IMG/VR virus record: IMGVR_UViG_3300024239_000161
Location: 25,330 to 89,329 of that record
DNA length: 64,000 nt
Strand: one strand, 5' to 3'
Source of the DNA: a virus
The position numbers and the translations under genes are program-made. The number at the start of each line of letters is the position of its first letter. Position 1 is the first letter of the stretch. Below are positions 24,319-32,701 of the stretch, piece after piece. The notes under the pieces are model-generated. The model was given only the letters and a program-made list of their open reading frames with translations, was not told the DNA's origin and did not search any database.

Positions 24319-26571
24319 ATGGCAAATTTTAATAAGTCTTTTAACTTTAGGAATGGTGTACAAGTTGATAATGATAATTTCATTGTAAACTCAAATGGTT
24401 TGGTTGGAATTGGTACGACTATTCCTAGAGATTATATTTTGAATGTCTATGGTGATACAAGAGTTACAGGATTAGTTACAGCAAATAATTTATATACAGT
24501 AAATTCTGTAACTACTGGTATTTCTACAGTAGGATTTCTTACTGCATCAGATATTAATGTTTCTGGTATAGTTACAGCAACATCATTCTCAGGAAGTGCT
24601 TCTGGATTAACTGGAATTTACGCTATTGCAGTAGATGGATGGTATGTAGACTCAGGGTTTATTTCAACAACATCTAATGTTGGAATAGGAACCACAATTC
24701 CAAGAGCGGCACTTGATGTCAATGGAACTCTAAATGTCTCTGGTGTATCAACAATATCGGTCAACAGCACTTCTGATGCATTAAGAATCACTCAAACTGG
24801 AACTGGTAATGCTATAATTGTTGAAGATTCTACTAACCCAGATTCGAGTCCTTTTGTTGTAAATAGGGACGGAAGAATTGGAATAGGAACCACAAATCCT
24901 GGTGGTTCAAGATATTCTTTGTTTTACACTAGTTTAGTAGTAAGTGGTCCTGATAGTTCTTTAAGACAAGGAATTACAATTGATGGATATACCCAACCAA
25001 CAATAGCATTTCAAGGAAAATTTTTTGAGGCAGAAAATTCTGTAAAAGGACTCTTACACTATTTTCCTTTTAATTCCTCTTCAGTTGATCTTGATGATTC
25101 ACAATCAATTTCTGGAAGATCTTTCTTTATTGCTCCAAGTGAAAGAAGGGTAGTAGCAATTACTAGTTCACTTTTAGCAACTTCATCCAATATTGATATT
25201 GGTATTGGAACCGCAAATCCAACAGCAAAACTTGATGTAATTGGGAATACTTATATTTCTGGTAATACTGGTATTGGATCCACAATTCCAACAGCAAAAC
25301 TTGATGTCAATGGAACTCTGAATGTCTCTGGAGTATCAACAATATCGGTCAACAGCACTTCCGATGCATTAAGAATCACTCAAACTGGTTCTGGTAATGC
25401 TTTGGTTGTTGAAGATTCCACTAATCCCGATGCAACTCCTTTTGTTGTTAATGCAGACGGCAGTGTTGGAATAGGAACCACTGATACAAGTGGGCATAGT
25501 TTGTGTCTTTATAATTCTTCTTTTCAAATATCTAATTCAACAGAAGGAAATGGGTTTTTTAGTGGTTTTATATTTTCTTATGAACCTGTATTAAATGGGA
25601 ATTATATAATTTCTTGGTCTAAACCACTCAATATCCTTTCTGGTTTTTCCAATGTAATAATTCAAGGTGGTAATAATGATCGCAAAGTCGGAATTGGTAG
25701 CACATTACCAAATAATAAACTTGATGTAATTGGAAATACTTATATTTCTGGTAATATTGGCGTAGGAACCACAAATCCAACATCAGATATTCAAGTAAGA
25801 AAAGCATCTGGTTCTCTTGTAGAGGTTGTTTCTGATAGTGGGCAGGCAAGAATTAGTATTGGTCAATCTGTAGGCGTTGGTAACAGTAGTTCTGTATTGA
25901 GATTCGGGAATTCTGATGGCGTATTAGATATTATCAATAATGATGTTGGTGATATTAAGACTATTATTCATGGAGGAACTGGTGCAGGAAGCACTGGTAA
26001 CTTTAAGTGGGTTTATGGACAGACAAACTCAGAGACAATGACTCTGACTTATGATGGAAATCTTGGAATTAATGATATTACACCATCGCAAAAATTATCT
26101 GTCGGTGGTGGCGTAACAGTTACGGGAAATGTTTATATTAATTCTAATTTAACAGTCGATGGTAATATCAGTGGAAACATTGATTATCCAGATGTAATTT
26201 CTGGATCTAATTTATACACCACGTCTGGAATCACTACATTAGTTTCACTAAATGTTAATAACAATGTAGACTTTAATGGTGCAACTTTTGTTGGTTTAGG
26301 TACTATAGTTGGTGTTGGAACTACGGTACCTGAAAGTTATGGTGATGATATAATTGGATTAACAGTTAAAAATTCAATAGCGACGAATAAAATTTATGTT
26401 GATGATTTGATTGCAATAAATTCTGGAGTGATAACCGCTACAACTGTGAGTGCGTCATTTAATAGTTCCGATTCATCAAATCCATCTGTACAAATTGAAG
26501 TTTTATCATCTCCAGATAGAATAGTTTTTACAGTTCTCGGAGTTGGGTCTACCACATTAAACTTATTCTAA
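24319..26571 (+). CDS. Tail fibre shaft protein with repeated modules
   Basis: A 750-residue, beta-rich, low-charge protein of repeated shaft motifs: VGIGTTIPRAALDVNGTLNV, GIGSTIPTAKLDVNG, VGVGTTNPTSDIQV. Each repeat is a short strand ending in (V/I)GIGTT-x-P followed by LDV-x-G. Two blocks (about residues 125-192 and 321-388) are almost identical. No S74 domain is present; the next ORF, one base after the stop, is a candidate tip adhesin. N-terminal FNKSFNFRNGVQVDNDNFIV probably attaches to the particle. Confidence 0.75.
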   Translation: MANFNKSFNFRNGVQVDNDNFIVNSNGLVGIGTTIPRDYILNVYGDTRVTGLVTANNLYTVNSVTTGISTVGFLTASDINVSGIVTATSFSGSASGLTGIYAIAVDGWYVDSGFISTTSNVGIGTTIPRAALDVNGTLNVSGVSTISVNSTSDALRITQTGTGNAIIVEDSTNPDSSPFVVNRDGRIGIGTTNPGGSRYSLFYTSLVVSGPDSSLRQGITIDGYTQPTIAFQGKFFEAENSVKGLLHYFPFNSSSVDLDDSQSISGRSFFIAPSERRVVAITSSLLATSSNIDIGIGTANPTAKLDVIGNTYISGNTGIGSTIPTAKLDVNGTLNVSGVSTISVNSTSDALRITQTGSGNALVVEDSTNPDATPFVVNADGSVGIGTTDTSGHSLCLYNSSFQISNSTEGNGFFSGFIFSYEPVLNGNYIISWSKPLNILSGFSNVIIQGGNNDRKVGIGSTLPNNKLDVIGNTYISGNIGVGTTNPTSDIQVRKASGSLVEVVSDSGQARISIGQSVGVGNSSSVLRFGNSDGVLDIINNDVGDIKTIIHGGTGAGSTGNFKWVYGQTNSETMTLTYDGNLGINDITPSQKLSVGGGVTVTGNVYINSNLTVDGNISGNIDYPDVISGSNLYTTSGITTLVSLNVNNNVDFNGATFVGLGTIVGVGTTVPESYGDDIIGLTVKNSIATNKIYVDDLIAINSGVITATTVSASFNSSDSSNPSVQIEVLSSPDRIVFTVLGVGSTTLNLF
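24693..24893 (+). repeat. In-frame direct repeat, copy A (201 bp)
   Basis: This stretch is collinear with 25281-25481, most bases identical, and encodes the LDVNGTLNVSGVSTISVN fibre module. The distance between copies is 588 bases, a multiple of three, so recombination would keep the frame. Confidence 0.8.
25281..25481 (+). repeat. In-frame direct repeat, copy B (201 bp)
   Basis: Second copy of the 201-bp fibre module found at 24693-24893. Differences are mainly synonymous or conservative. Confidence 0.8.
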
Positions 26572-26572
26572 T

Positions 26573-27790
26573 ATGTCTCTCACAGTAAGTAAAGTAGGTC
26601 CATATTTTTCTAGTGGATCAATTTCATTTAGTCAATTAAGATCTAATTTTAAAGAGACTTCTTCTAGTGCAGTAAGTGCTTCGGAACTTTTAAGAGTTAC
26701 TGATTTAACTAATACCAATCCCATTGTCCCTGATGCCACTGAAAATGCAAATATAGCAACATCACAAAACCTTAAATTATCCCAATTTAGAAATTCTATC
26801 AAATATTACGATTTAAATCAAGGGTCTGGAGATACTGATCTTAACCTAGACATTGCCTCTTCTAGTTTATGGAATAGTAATTTAGGGAAAAATATTGTAA
26901 AAAGGGTTAATCTTGCAGGTACTTCGGCATCATCTAATGGAAATGCTGCTGCCAGTTTAATTGCTTCTGCCGTTTATAATGTAATTCTGAATATTAGTGG
27001 TTCTATACTAGGTACAGGAGGAGCATCTGGAGGTGGAAATGGTGGAAATGCCCTCAGTATTAATACAAATAATACTGGAACAGTTATTGTAAAGACTATT
27101 GGGTCCTCATCAAAAGTATATGGTGGAGGTGGTGGAGGTGGTAATAGCGGTAGTGGTGGACGAGGTGGAGGTGGATATTATATTGAATACTATACTTACT
27201 ATGGATATAGTGCTGATACAGGTGAACAAACTGGATTGAGTGGTGCATATTATCAACAATGCGATCAAGCCTGTAAAAGAATTGGTCCCAATTATTGGTG
27301 GGATAGTAATTGTTATAAAACCCTCAATCAGTATCCTACAACTTGTGGAGATAGTCGTCCTACTTGTTGGAGCATTGAAGCACAAGGTAAAGCTAGAGTA
27401 AGTAACTGTAGATTTAGTGCTACAGGCTCGAATACTTATTTTACTAGTGGTGGTAATGGAGGATCTGCACAAGCAGGTGGTTTAGGGCAAGGTTACGGGC
27501 AAAATAAAAGTTTCGGTATACGTGTAAGTGGTTTTGCTGGTGGAACTAACGCAGGAACTGGAGGAAATAGTGGTAAGAGTGGGGATGGTGGAAATTGGGG
27601 TCAAGATGGTACTGATGGTGAAAATGGTGTTAAAGGAACTGACGGTAATGCTTCCGTTGCTCCAAATATTGGTTCAGGTGGTGGTCCTACTTACGGCAGT
27701 TCTAAAGGAACTGCTGGAAGAGCGGTTGCTGGTAGTGGATATATTATAGATCCTAACAGTGTTTCTTCTGCATATTTGGGACTTAAATAG
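26573..27790 (+). CDS. Glycine-rich tail-fibre tip adhesin (gp38-like architecture)
   Basis: A 405-residue protein. The N-terminal 80 residues (ISFSQLRSNFKETSSSAVSA) look like an attachment domain. From about 145 onwards there are polyglycine tracts (GGASGGGNGGNA, YGGGGGGGNSGSGGRGGGG). Between them lies a Cys- and aromatic-rich insert (YYQQCDQACKRIGPNYWW, YPTTCGDSRPTCW). Polyglycine frameworks holding variable loops occur in T-even gp38 adhesins, so host receptor binding is likely. It follows the fibre shaft gene by one base. Confidence 0.65.
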   Translation: MSLTVSKVGPYFSSGSISFSQLRSNFKETSSSAVSASELLRVTDLTNTNPIVPDATENANIATSQNLKLSQFRNSIKYYDLNQGSGDTDLNLDIASSSLWNSNLGKNIVKRVNLAGTSASSNGNAAASLIASAVYNVILNISGSILGTGGASGGGNGGNALSINTNNTGTVIVKTIGSSSKVYGGGGGGGNSGSGGRGGGGYYIEYYTYYGYSADTGEQTGLSGAYYQQCDQACKRIGPNYWWDSNCYKTLNQYPTTCGDSRPTCWSIEAQGKARVSNCRFSATGSNTYFTSGGNGGSAQAGGLGQGYGQNKSFGIRVSGFAGGTNAGTGGNSGKSGDGGNWGQDGTDGENGVKGTDGNASVAPNIGSGGGPTYGSSKGTAGRAVAGSGYIIDPNSVSSAYLGLK

Positions 27791-27817
27791 ATATTATATG
27801 AGTTTATAATAAATCTT

Positions 27818-28273
27818 ATGGAAAATGAATATCCATCTCTACCAGAGCAAGGAAAAAATCTGGCAAAATTTACTTTTGAGATTCTAAAAAGGGCAGTCGC
27901 AAACGGAGGAGTTTCACTTTTTGTATCTGAAGATGTGCAAAGAGAAAGATTGGAAATTTGTAAAAAGTGTCCAAAATACGATGATTTGCAACACAGATGT
28001 AAAGAATGTGGTTGCAATCTAGGTGGAAAGGTAAAGTTTGCATTAGATTCTTGCCCTCTTGGTAAATGGAAGGAATCTGATCAGGATTGGATTTCTGAAG
28101 AATATGAAAACATCGTCAAAAATTTAGATAAAGATATTCCTAAGAATATGCCACCAGAACCAATGTTTCCAAACCCAGAAGAGAATAATTTAAATATTGG
28201 AGACAGATATACTTGGAATTATAAAGAATGGGAATGGGATGGTAATGAATGGAAACCATTGACAAACTCATAA
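27818..28273 (+). CDS. Zinc-ribbon protein after fibre genes, unknown function
   Basis: A 151-residue protein with a Cys cluster, CKKCPKYDDLQHRCKECGC then CPLGKW, likely binding zinc, and an acidic, Trp-rich C-terminal tail ending GNEWKPLTNS. It is the last gene of the fibre operon; a hairpin and a new promoter module follow. The role is not known to me. Confidence 0.7.
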   Translation: MENEYPSLPEQGKNLAKFTFEILKRAVANGGVSLFVSEDVQRERLEICKKCPKYDDLQHRCKECGCNLGGKVKFALDSCPLGKWKESDQDWISEEYENIVKNLDKDIPKNMPPEPMFPNPEENNLNIGDRYTWNYKEWEWDGNEWKPLTNS

Positions 28274-28338
28274 AAACCCTGTAGACTACCTTTGTCCTGG
28301 TTGAAGATCCTAATATAAGAGCTCTCAGATATCTTTAA

Positions 28339-28392
28339 GACACTTTAGAAACCGTCCACTGGGTCGCACCAGAGGCGGTTTTCTGCTATAAT
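28339..28392 (+). promoter_or_regulatory. Early promoter module 1 (terminator-promoter)
   Basis: GACACTT at 28339, AAACCG/CGGTTT hairpin (28349-28381) with an inner CTGG/CCAG, T-run, then TATAAT at 28387-28392. GACACTT to TATAAT is 48 bases. It ends the fibre operon and starts the helicase gene. Confidence 0.6.
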
Positions 28393-28405
28393 AGTCCTAT
28401 ACGCA

Positions 28406-29641
28406 ATGAGACCTGTGATTCAACTCCGTCCTCACCAGCAGACTGCTCTTGAAGCACTGCGTCAGAATGACAAAGGTATCTGTGTGTTTCCTACTGGTGG
28501 TGGCAAGACCAATGTAGGAATCTTTGATGCCATTCAAGAGTTTCTGAAAGATATTCCTCAGACGATTGTAGTTGTTGCTCCTCGCATTCTGCTTGCTGAG
28601 CAGTTGTCTTCTGAGTATCTTGAGTTTATCACCAATGCCCGTGTGCTTCATGTTCACAGTGGTGAGACGCATCACTTCAGCAGCACTCGTCCGAATGTGA
28701 TTCACACTTGGGTAGAAGCAACTCAAGGTCACAAACTGATTTTCACTACTTATAACTCCCTTCAGCAACTTCAGAAGGCAGATATTACTGTCAATACTAT
28801 CTACTTTGACGAGGCACACAACTCTGTGCGTCGTGATTTCTTCCCTGCGGTAGAGTATTTCTCTCAGGAAGCAAATCGTTGTTACTTCTTCACTGCCACT
28901 CCGAAGTATTCGGCAACGATTTCTAAACCTGGTATGAATGATACTGCTGTCTACGGTAGTATCATTGCTAAAGTTCCTGCTCCTGAGTTGGTGGAGAATG
29001 GTTATATCATTCCTCCTAAGGTGATTGCTTCCCAGATGCGTCTGTCTGTCAAGGGTGAGGATATTGCCCAACGGGACTGTGAGTATCTGATGAATGTGAT
29101 TTCGGAGAATCCTGTCAACAAGATTCTGATTTGTGCGAAAGCAACCAAGCACATTATCAATCTGCTGTCTGAAACTGACTTTGCTAATCAACTGGCAGAG
29201 GAAGGTTACTCTGTGCTTCATATTACTGCCAAGCACGGTGCTTTTATTGATGGGCAGAAGGTCAACCGTGAGGTATTCTTTGACACTCTGAATGCTTGGG
29301 GCAAGGATGCTGACAAGAAGTTTGTTGTTCTTCACCACTCTATTCTGGCAGAAGGCATCAACATTTCGGCACTGGAGGCAGTGGTGTTTATGCGCTCTAT
29401 GGATACTGTGGGTATCGGTCAGACGGTTGGGCGTACGCTGCGTCTACACCCCGATGACGCTGCTGGAATCCGCTCTGGGGCGCTTCAGGCAGGCGCTCTG
29501 GGGTCCTACACCAAGTCCTATGGTCTGGTAGTGTGCCCCGTGTTTGACCGTGCTTCTGAGGGCACTGCGAAGGCAGTCCAGAATGTGGTGGACATTATCT
29601 TCAAGCAGGGTGATGTGGCAGTGTCTGTGGTGCGCCGCTGA
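28406..29641 (+). CDS. Superfamily 2 DNA/RNA helicase (DEAH box)
   Basis: The 411 residues show SF2 motifs in order: LRPHQ (Q-like), Walker A PTGGGKT (29-35), VVVAPRILLAEQL (Ia), DEAH (135-138), FFTATPK (III), and QTVGRTLR near the C-terminus (VI). T4 UvsW is a related SF2 helicase, but I do not call this its orthologue. Possible roles are recombination, fork restart or RNA unwinding. Expression should be early from the TATAAT box 14 bases upstream. The codons are visibly more GC-rich than in flanking fibre and mini-gene regions. Confidence 0.85.
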   Translation: MRPVIQLRPHQQTALEALRQNDKGICVFPTGGGKTNVGIFDAIQEFLKDIPQTIVVVAPRILLAEQLSSEYLEFITNARVLHVHSGETHHFSSTRPNVIHTWVEATQGHKLIFTTYNSLQQLQKADITVNTIYFDEAHNSVRRDFFPAVEYFSQEANRCYFFTATPKYSATISKPGMNDTAVYGSIIAKVPAPELVENGYIIPPKVIASQMRLSVKGEDIAQRDCEYLMNVISENPVNKILICAKATKHIINLLSETDFANQLAEEGYSVLHITAKHGAFIDGQKVNREVFFDTLNAWGKDADKKFVVLHHSILAEGINISALEAVVFMRSMDTVGIGQTVGRTLRLHPDDAAGIRSGALQAGALGSYTKSYGLVVCPVFDRASEGTAKAVQNVVDIIFKQGDVAVSVVRR

Positions 29642-29648
29642 GCAGTTG

Positions 29649-29677
29649 GGAAACTGGACCACACCAGTTTCCTTTTT
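29649..29677 (+). terminator. Intrinsic terminator after helicase
   Basis: A perfect 9-bp stem GGAAACTGG/CCAGTTTCC with a 6-base loop, followed by TTTTT. Confidence 0.85.
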
Positions 29678-29690
29678 CCCTCTTTTGCCT

Positions 29691-29696
29691 TATAAT
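29691..29696 (+). promoter_or_regulatory. Promoter -10 box TATAAT
   Basis: TATAAT lies directly after the helicase terminator. A degenerate version of the module motif (GAGCAGTT...AAACTGG) starts 51 bases upstream at 29640. ATG follows at 29725 with AGGAG at 29711-29715. Confidence 0.5.
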
Positions 29697-29724
29697 ACAC
29701 TCAAACAAACAGGAGTTTCTCCAA

Positions 29725-29868
29725 ATGCGTTGTAAAGTTCAATTGTATGTTTGTGGTAAGGTCTTTGACGAAATTGTCGAAGCACGGGATTATGATGATG
29801 CCAAGCGCACTGCTATAGCACGCAATCCAACTGCTAAAGTCATCAGTGTCACTGCTATTTTCGGATGA
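29725..29868 (+). CDS. Small early protein, unknown function
   Basis: A 47-residue protein, MRCKVQLYVCGKVFDEIVEA then DYDDAKRTAIARNPTAKVIS, with a beta-beta-alpha-beta look. It has a good AGGAG site and a dedicated promoter, and overlaps the next ORF as ATGA. Similar small proteins occur in other cyanophages as I recall; function unknown. Confidence 0.7.
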   Translation: MRCKVQLYVCGKVFDEIVEARDYDDAKRTAIARNPTAKVISVTAIFG

Positions 29869-30107
29869 CTGAAAAGTTTCAGAAACCTTTCATCGACCAT
29901 CCTAGTATTCTTAATCCTAAACCAGGAGATCCGAATGGTTATGTGAGTAAGGATGGAATGTGGGCAGCAGTGCCTTATGGTAAAAAGTTTATTATCCTTC
30001 ATAATGGACAACAAGTTCATACTGCCAACAATTATAAGTCCGCAAAAACCTACATTCAAAAGTCCGTAAAAGGTGCATCGGTAGCGACTCTTAAGGAATT
30101 TTTATGA
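29865..30107 (+). CDS. Small protein, unknown function
   Basis: An 80-residue basic protein (KPFIDHPSILNPKPGDPNGY, KKFIILHNGQQVHT, YIQKSVKG). Coupled by ATGA overlaps on both sides. No domain recognised. Confidence 0.65.
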   Translation: MTEKFQKPFIDHPSILNPKPGDPNGYVSKDGMWAAVPYGKKFIILHNGQQVHTANNYKSAKTYIQKSVKGASVATLKEFL

Positions 30108-30307
30108 CGACAACATTCAAAGTCACATCTGAAGCACCCTATGATAAGCACGACTATGAAGTTGTGCTGAAAAATAACAAAAAGGTATTTTTCGACAATT
30201 GGGAGGACACGCAGGTGTATTGGTATCAAAACTCACAGGTTCCTGATTTTTTAGATGTTATAATCGTCAAAGATAAAAAGAAGGTTAAGAGTAAAGGTTT
30301 CTCCTGA
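30104..30307 (+). CDS. Small basic protein, unknown function
   Basis: A 67-residue protein with alternating charge and a lysine-rich end (VKDKKKVKSKGFS). It contains YEVVLKNNKKVFFDNWEDTQ, suggesting a small beta-sheet domain. Coupled to the previous gene by ATGA. Confidence 0.6.
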   Translation: MTTTFKVTSEAPYDKHDYEVVLKNNKKVFFDNWEDTQVYWYQNSQVPDFLDVIIVKDKKKVKSKGFS

Positions 30308-30313
30308 TAAATA
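30306..30313 (+). promoter_or_regulatory. Late promoter GATAAATA
   Basis: The box overlaps the stop of the preceding ORF, 22 bases before the next ATG. Confidence 0.4.
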
Positions 30314-30334
30314 TTCGAAATATGGGAGACGGTA

Positions 30335-30505
30335 ATGGTTACTCTATTACTTACAATGACCATATCTTGTGCTGATGCTTTAGGTATCATTCATCGTCTT
30401 ACAAAAGTTGTTGGATTGACTCCGATTCAAAAATCAGAAATCATCCAGGAAGTGCGTAAGACCATTCCCTTTTGTCCTGTAACAGTTAAAAAAGATGACA
30501 AATGA
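30335..30505 (+). CDS. Small protein with hydrophobic N-terminus
   Basis: A 56-residue protein, MVTLLLTMTISCADALGIIH then GLTPIQKSEIIQEVRKTIPF. The start could be a weak signal or membrane segment with a possible lipobox-like Cys. It overlaps the next ORF by 11 bases. Moderate support only. Confidence 0.5.
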   Translation: MVTLLLTMTISCADALGIIHRLTKVVGLTPIQKSEIIQEVRKTIPFCPVTVKKDDK

Positions 30506-30656
30506 TCAATGGAATCGTGGTCTTGACTTGTTTATCGAGTCCGTCCATAAACCAGACCATGAGTTGCGACAGTGTGCTCATAATCAGAAATGTTACAATG
30601 AGTTGATGGCAGTCAGAGAAAATGTGTTAGAATATCTGAAAACAATTCGCAAATGA
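30495..30656 (+). CDS. Small protein, unknown function
   Basis: A 53-residue helical protein (WNRGLDLFIESVHKPDHELR, CYNELMAVRENVLEYLKTI). Overlaps both neighbours, ATGA with the next. No family recognised. Confidence 0.6.
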   Translation: MTNDQWNRGLDLFIESVHKPDHELRQCAHNQKCYNELMAVRENVLEYLKTIRK

Positions 30657-30892
30657 ATACCATTTACATCTACTTTGTCATATTCTTTTGTATTGGATAC
30701 TTGATTGTCACAGACCAATCAGTAGCGAGGGCATTTTATATGCTAACTCAACTGGCAAGAGTTCAATACGAAAAGACAAAATGGTGGATACTTCACAATC
30801 CTGCAAATCCGATTGTGAAGTATATTATGTGGAGAAGAGCATATAAACTTGCGGAAGAACTGCAAAAAGAGATAGAATCCAAAAATAAATAG
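30653..30892 (+). CDS. Small membrane protein
   Basis: A 79-residue protein with one N-terminal transmembrane segment (about 3-20, IYIYFVIFFCIGYLIV) and a basic, amphipathic cytoplasmic part ending KLAEELQKEIESKNK. Start-stop coupled to the preceding gene. Confidence 0.65.
   Translation: MNTIYIYFVIFFCIGYLIVTDQSVARAFYMLTQLARVQYEKTKWWILHNPANPIVKYIMWRRAYKLAEELQKEIESKNK
30884..30891 (+). promoter_or_regulatory. Late promoter AATAAATA
   Basis: The box overlaps the stop of the membrane protein gene, 21 bases before the 30913 ATG. Confidence 0.45.
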
Positions 30893-30912
30893 TACATATC
30901 TGGAAAAAACTT

Positions 30913-31236
30913 ATGCTTTCTACACAATACAGACTTAGACTTGAAGAAATTTGTGAGAAGATTGCGAAACACGAAGAAGTTAGTCTGGAAGATATGATTT
31001 GGGCAGAGAAACTTGCAAAAGCAAATCGTTCTGCTGCTACTATCCTTCGTCAAGCAAGAAGAAAGGCAGAGAATCCAGATATGGTTGAGGGTAGTTTAGA
31101 TGACTTTATGAATCAGATGGATCTTGGTGGTCTGGGTCATGAAAGATTTGGTATTCGCGGATTCAATTCTCCAGAAGATCTACACGATTGGTTTAGGAGA
31201 GACGATGATGAAACCGATTGGAGACAGAGAGATTGA
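30913..31236 (+). CDS. Helical protein, unknown function
   Basis: A 107-residue protein. The N-terminal two-thirds is helical (YRLRLEEICEKIAKHEEVSL, DMIWAEKLAKANRSAATILR); the C-terminus is acidic and Gly-rich. It may be made late from the box at 30884. A consensus sigma70 promoter begins inside its last codons. Confidence 0.65.
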   Translation: MLSTQYRLRLEEICEKIAKHEEVSLEDMIWAEKLAKANRSAATILRQARRKAENPDMVEGSLDDFMNQMDLGGLGHERFGIRGFNSPEDLHDWFRRDDDETDWRQRD

Positions 31237-31261
31237 CATAAGACTCTAATTACCCTATAAT
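31233..31261 (+). promoter_or_regulatory. Consensus sigma70 promoter
   Basis: TTGACA (31233-31238), 17-base spacer, TATAAT (31256-31261), 22 bases before the next ATG. Confidence 0.85.
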
Positions 31262-31283
31262 ACACCCATATACACCCATTATT

Positions 31284-31472
31284 ATGGACTACAAACCTTA
31301 TTCAGCAGAGTGGAGCAGGAAAAGATACTTAGCAGAAGCAATTCGCAAGTATTTTGAAGATGATGCTTCTCCAGAGGTTGTGTTGGATGATATTACAGAT
31401 ATTCTTCAAGAATGGGAAAACTACCATACAAAAGTATTAAGTAAAACTCAATCCATTCTCAAGCAAATATAA
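31284..31472 (+). CDS. Small protein upstream of HNH nuclease
   Basis: A 62-residue helical acidic protein (WSRKRYLAEAIRKYFEDDAS, VVLDDITDILQEWENYHTKV). It has a strong early promoter and shares one base with the HNH gene. No family recognised. Confidence 0.65.
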   Translation: MDYKPYSAEWSRKRYLAEAIRKYFEDDASPEVVLDDITDILQEWENYHTKVLSKTQSILKQI

Positions 31473-31948
31473 TGGACTACAGGAAAATCAAAGTCAATAC
31501 TTCTGTTCTTGTATTAAACAGCGATTACAATCCAATTAACATTTGCAACTCACGTCGTGCTATTGTGCTTCTACTTAAGGAAAAAGCACATATGATTACC
31601 GAAAAAGTAATACGTTTGATTGATTATGTGAAACTTCCTTATCATAAATTAACTCAAAATCGACCGACAAGAAATCTGGTAATGAAGCGTGACAACTATA
31701 CTTGTGCTTATTGTGGTGCTAAGGAAAGTCTTACAATTGATCACATTCACCCAACTTCCAGAGGTGGTCAAAATACTTGGGATAATTTGGTAACTGCTTG
31801 TAATCATTGTAATTCTAAAAAAGGTAATCGCACTCCAACAGAAGCAGGTATGATTCTAAAGTTCATTCCAAAAACTCCATACAATAAAATTCATTTGGCA
31901 ATTTCGACTTCAAATGTCAAAGATTGGAAAGATTACATTTATACTTAA
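31472..31948 (+). CDS. HNH endonuclease, bacterial McrA-like type
   Basis: A 158-residue protein. The N-terminal block VLVLNSDYNPINICNSRRAI then VLLLKEKAHMI is typical of a widespread bacterial HNH family. The HNH core is CAYCGAKESLTIDHIHPTSR, then GGQNTWDNLVTACNHCNSKK, with two CxxC pairs and catalytic DH. Unlike the homing endonucleases in this window it has no late-switch cassette and belongs to an early operon. A role in phage or host DNA processing is therefore more likely than homing. Confidence 0.85.
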   Translation: MDYRKIKVNTSVLVLNSDYNPINICNSRRAIVLLLKEKAHMITEKVIRLIDYVKLPYHKLTQNRPTRNLVMKRDNYTCAYCGAKESLTIDHIHPTSRGGQNTWDNLVTACNHCNSKKGNRTPTEAGMILKFIPKTPYNKIHLAISTSNVKDWKDYIYT

Positions 31949-31960
31949 GGAATAAAATTA

Positions 31961-32260
31961 ATGAACCTCATAAAATTCTGTCATCGATACGATTTTGGTC
32001 ATGATTGGTATGTTCAAATCATTAACATCAAAAGAATCTCATTACTTCAAATTTCCATAAGTTGGAATGATTGTCCATCTTGGCCTTATCTTCAAATTAA
32101 GTCGGGAACTGGTGATATTCTTGATATTCTGTTCTGGGCATATAAGTTTGGAATTGATGTGACAATTTTAGGAAGAACCTGGAGTTGGGATTATCTGAAA
32201 GATATTGAATTTGATACATCACTGGATGATGTTGATGGTGACATTGGAGTTAGAGAATAA
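31961..32260 (+). CDS. Protein of unknown function, Trp-rich
   Basis: A 99-residue protein (FGHDWYVQIINIKRISLLQI, YKFGIDVTILGRTWSWDYL) with probable beta-sheet and acidic end. TAAGGA 10 bases before the ATG can act as ribosome site. Shares one base with the next ORF. Confidence 0.6.
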   Translation: MNLIKFCHRYDFGHDWYVQIINIKRISLLQISISWNDCPSWPYLQIKSGTGDILDILFWAYKFGIDVTILGRTWSWDYLKDIEFDTSLDDVDGDIGVRE

Positions 32261-32667
32261 TGTTTAGCACACCAGTTAGAGGCACACATCCTAATAAAAC
32301 CAAGATGAACTGGTGGGAGTATTGGATTGGACATTGTTGGATGACTGGATGGCAAAGTATGCGAATGACATTCCGCATCTGGGCAAATCTAATGACATCA
32401 GATTATGCTGGTTATGCTCTACTTAAAGAAGACGATCCTGAAACAGAATGTATCGAATGGTTCTGGGCATCACTGAATGAAGATGATGTTTATCCGAAAG
32501 AGTTTCTTGAATACCTGATGCAGATGGTGGATGATATTGAAACTGGAAAAGAAAAAGTAGTTCCACTTGATGAGGATTTCTTTGATAGAATAAAAGACCT
32601 TGTAAAAGATGTGGAGTTGGGTGACGATTATGAAACTGGCACATTGGACGAAGCATCTGAGACTTGA
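32260..32667 (+). CDS. Acidic protein of unknown function
   Basis: A 135-residue protein with Trp-rich start (MNWWEYWIGHCWMTGWQSMR) and a long acidic C-terminal part (EYLMQMVDDIETGKE, VELGDDYETG). It ends the small operon that begins at 31284. Confidence 0.6.
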   Translation: MFSTPVRGTHPNKTKMNWWEYWIGHCWMTGWQSMRMTFRIWANLMTSDYAGYALLKEDDPETECIEWFWASLNEDDVYPKEFLEYLMQMVDDIETGKEKVVPLDEDFFDRIKDLVKDVELGDDYETGTLDEASET

Positions 32668-32701
32668 TGCTTTATAATAATTTTACAGACATCATAATAT
32701 T

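Noticed and set aside
27110-27472. Antisense Ser/Thr-rich ORF in the adhesin gene
   Set aside because: It is the reverse reading of polyglycine codons and has no independent support.
28397-29338. 313-codon antisense ORF opposite the helicase
   Set aside because: It is a by-product of the codon usage of a clear SF2 helicase with all motifs in place on the + strand.
31472-31948. HNH gene as an eighth homing endonuclease
   Set aside because: It lacks the late cassette and NUMOD units, is part of an early operon and matches a general bacterial HNH family.
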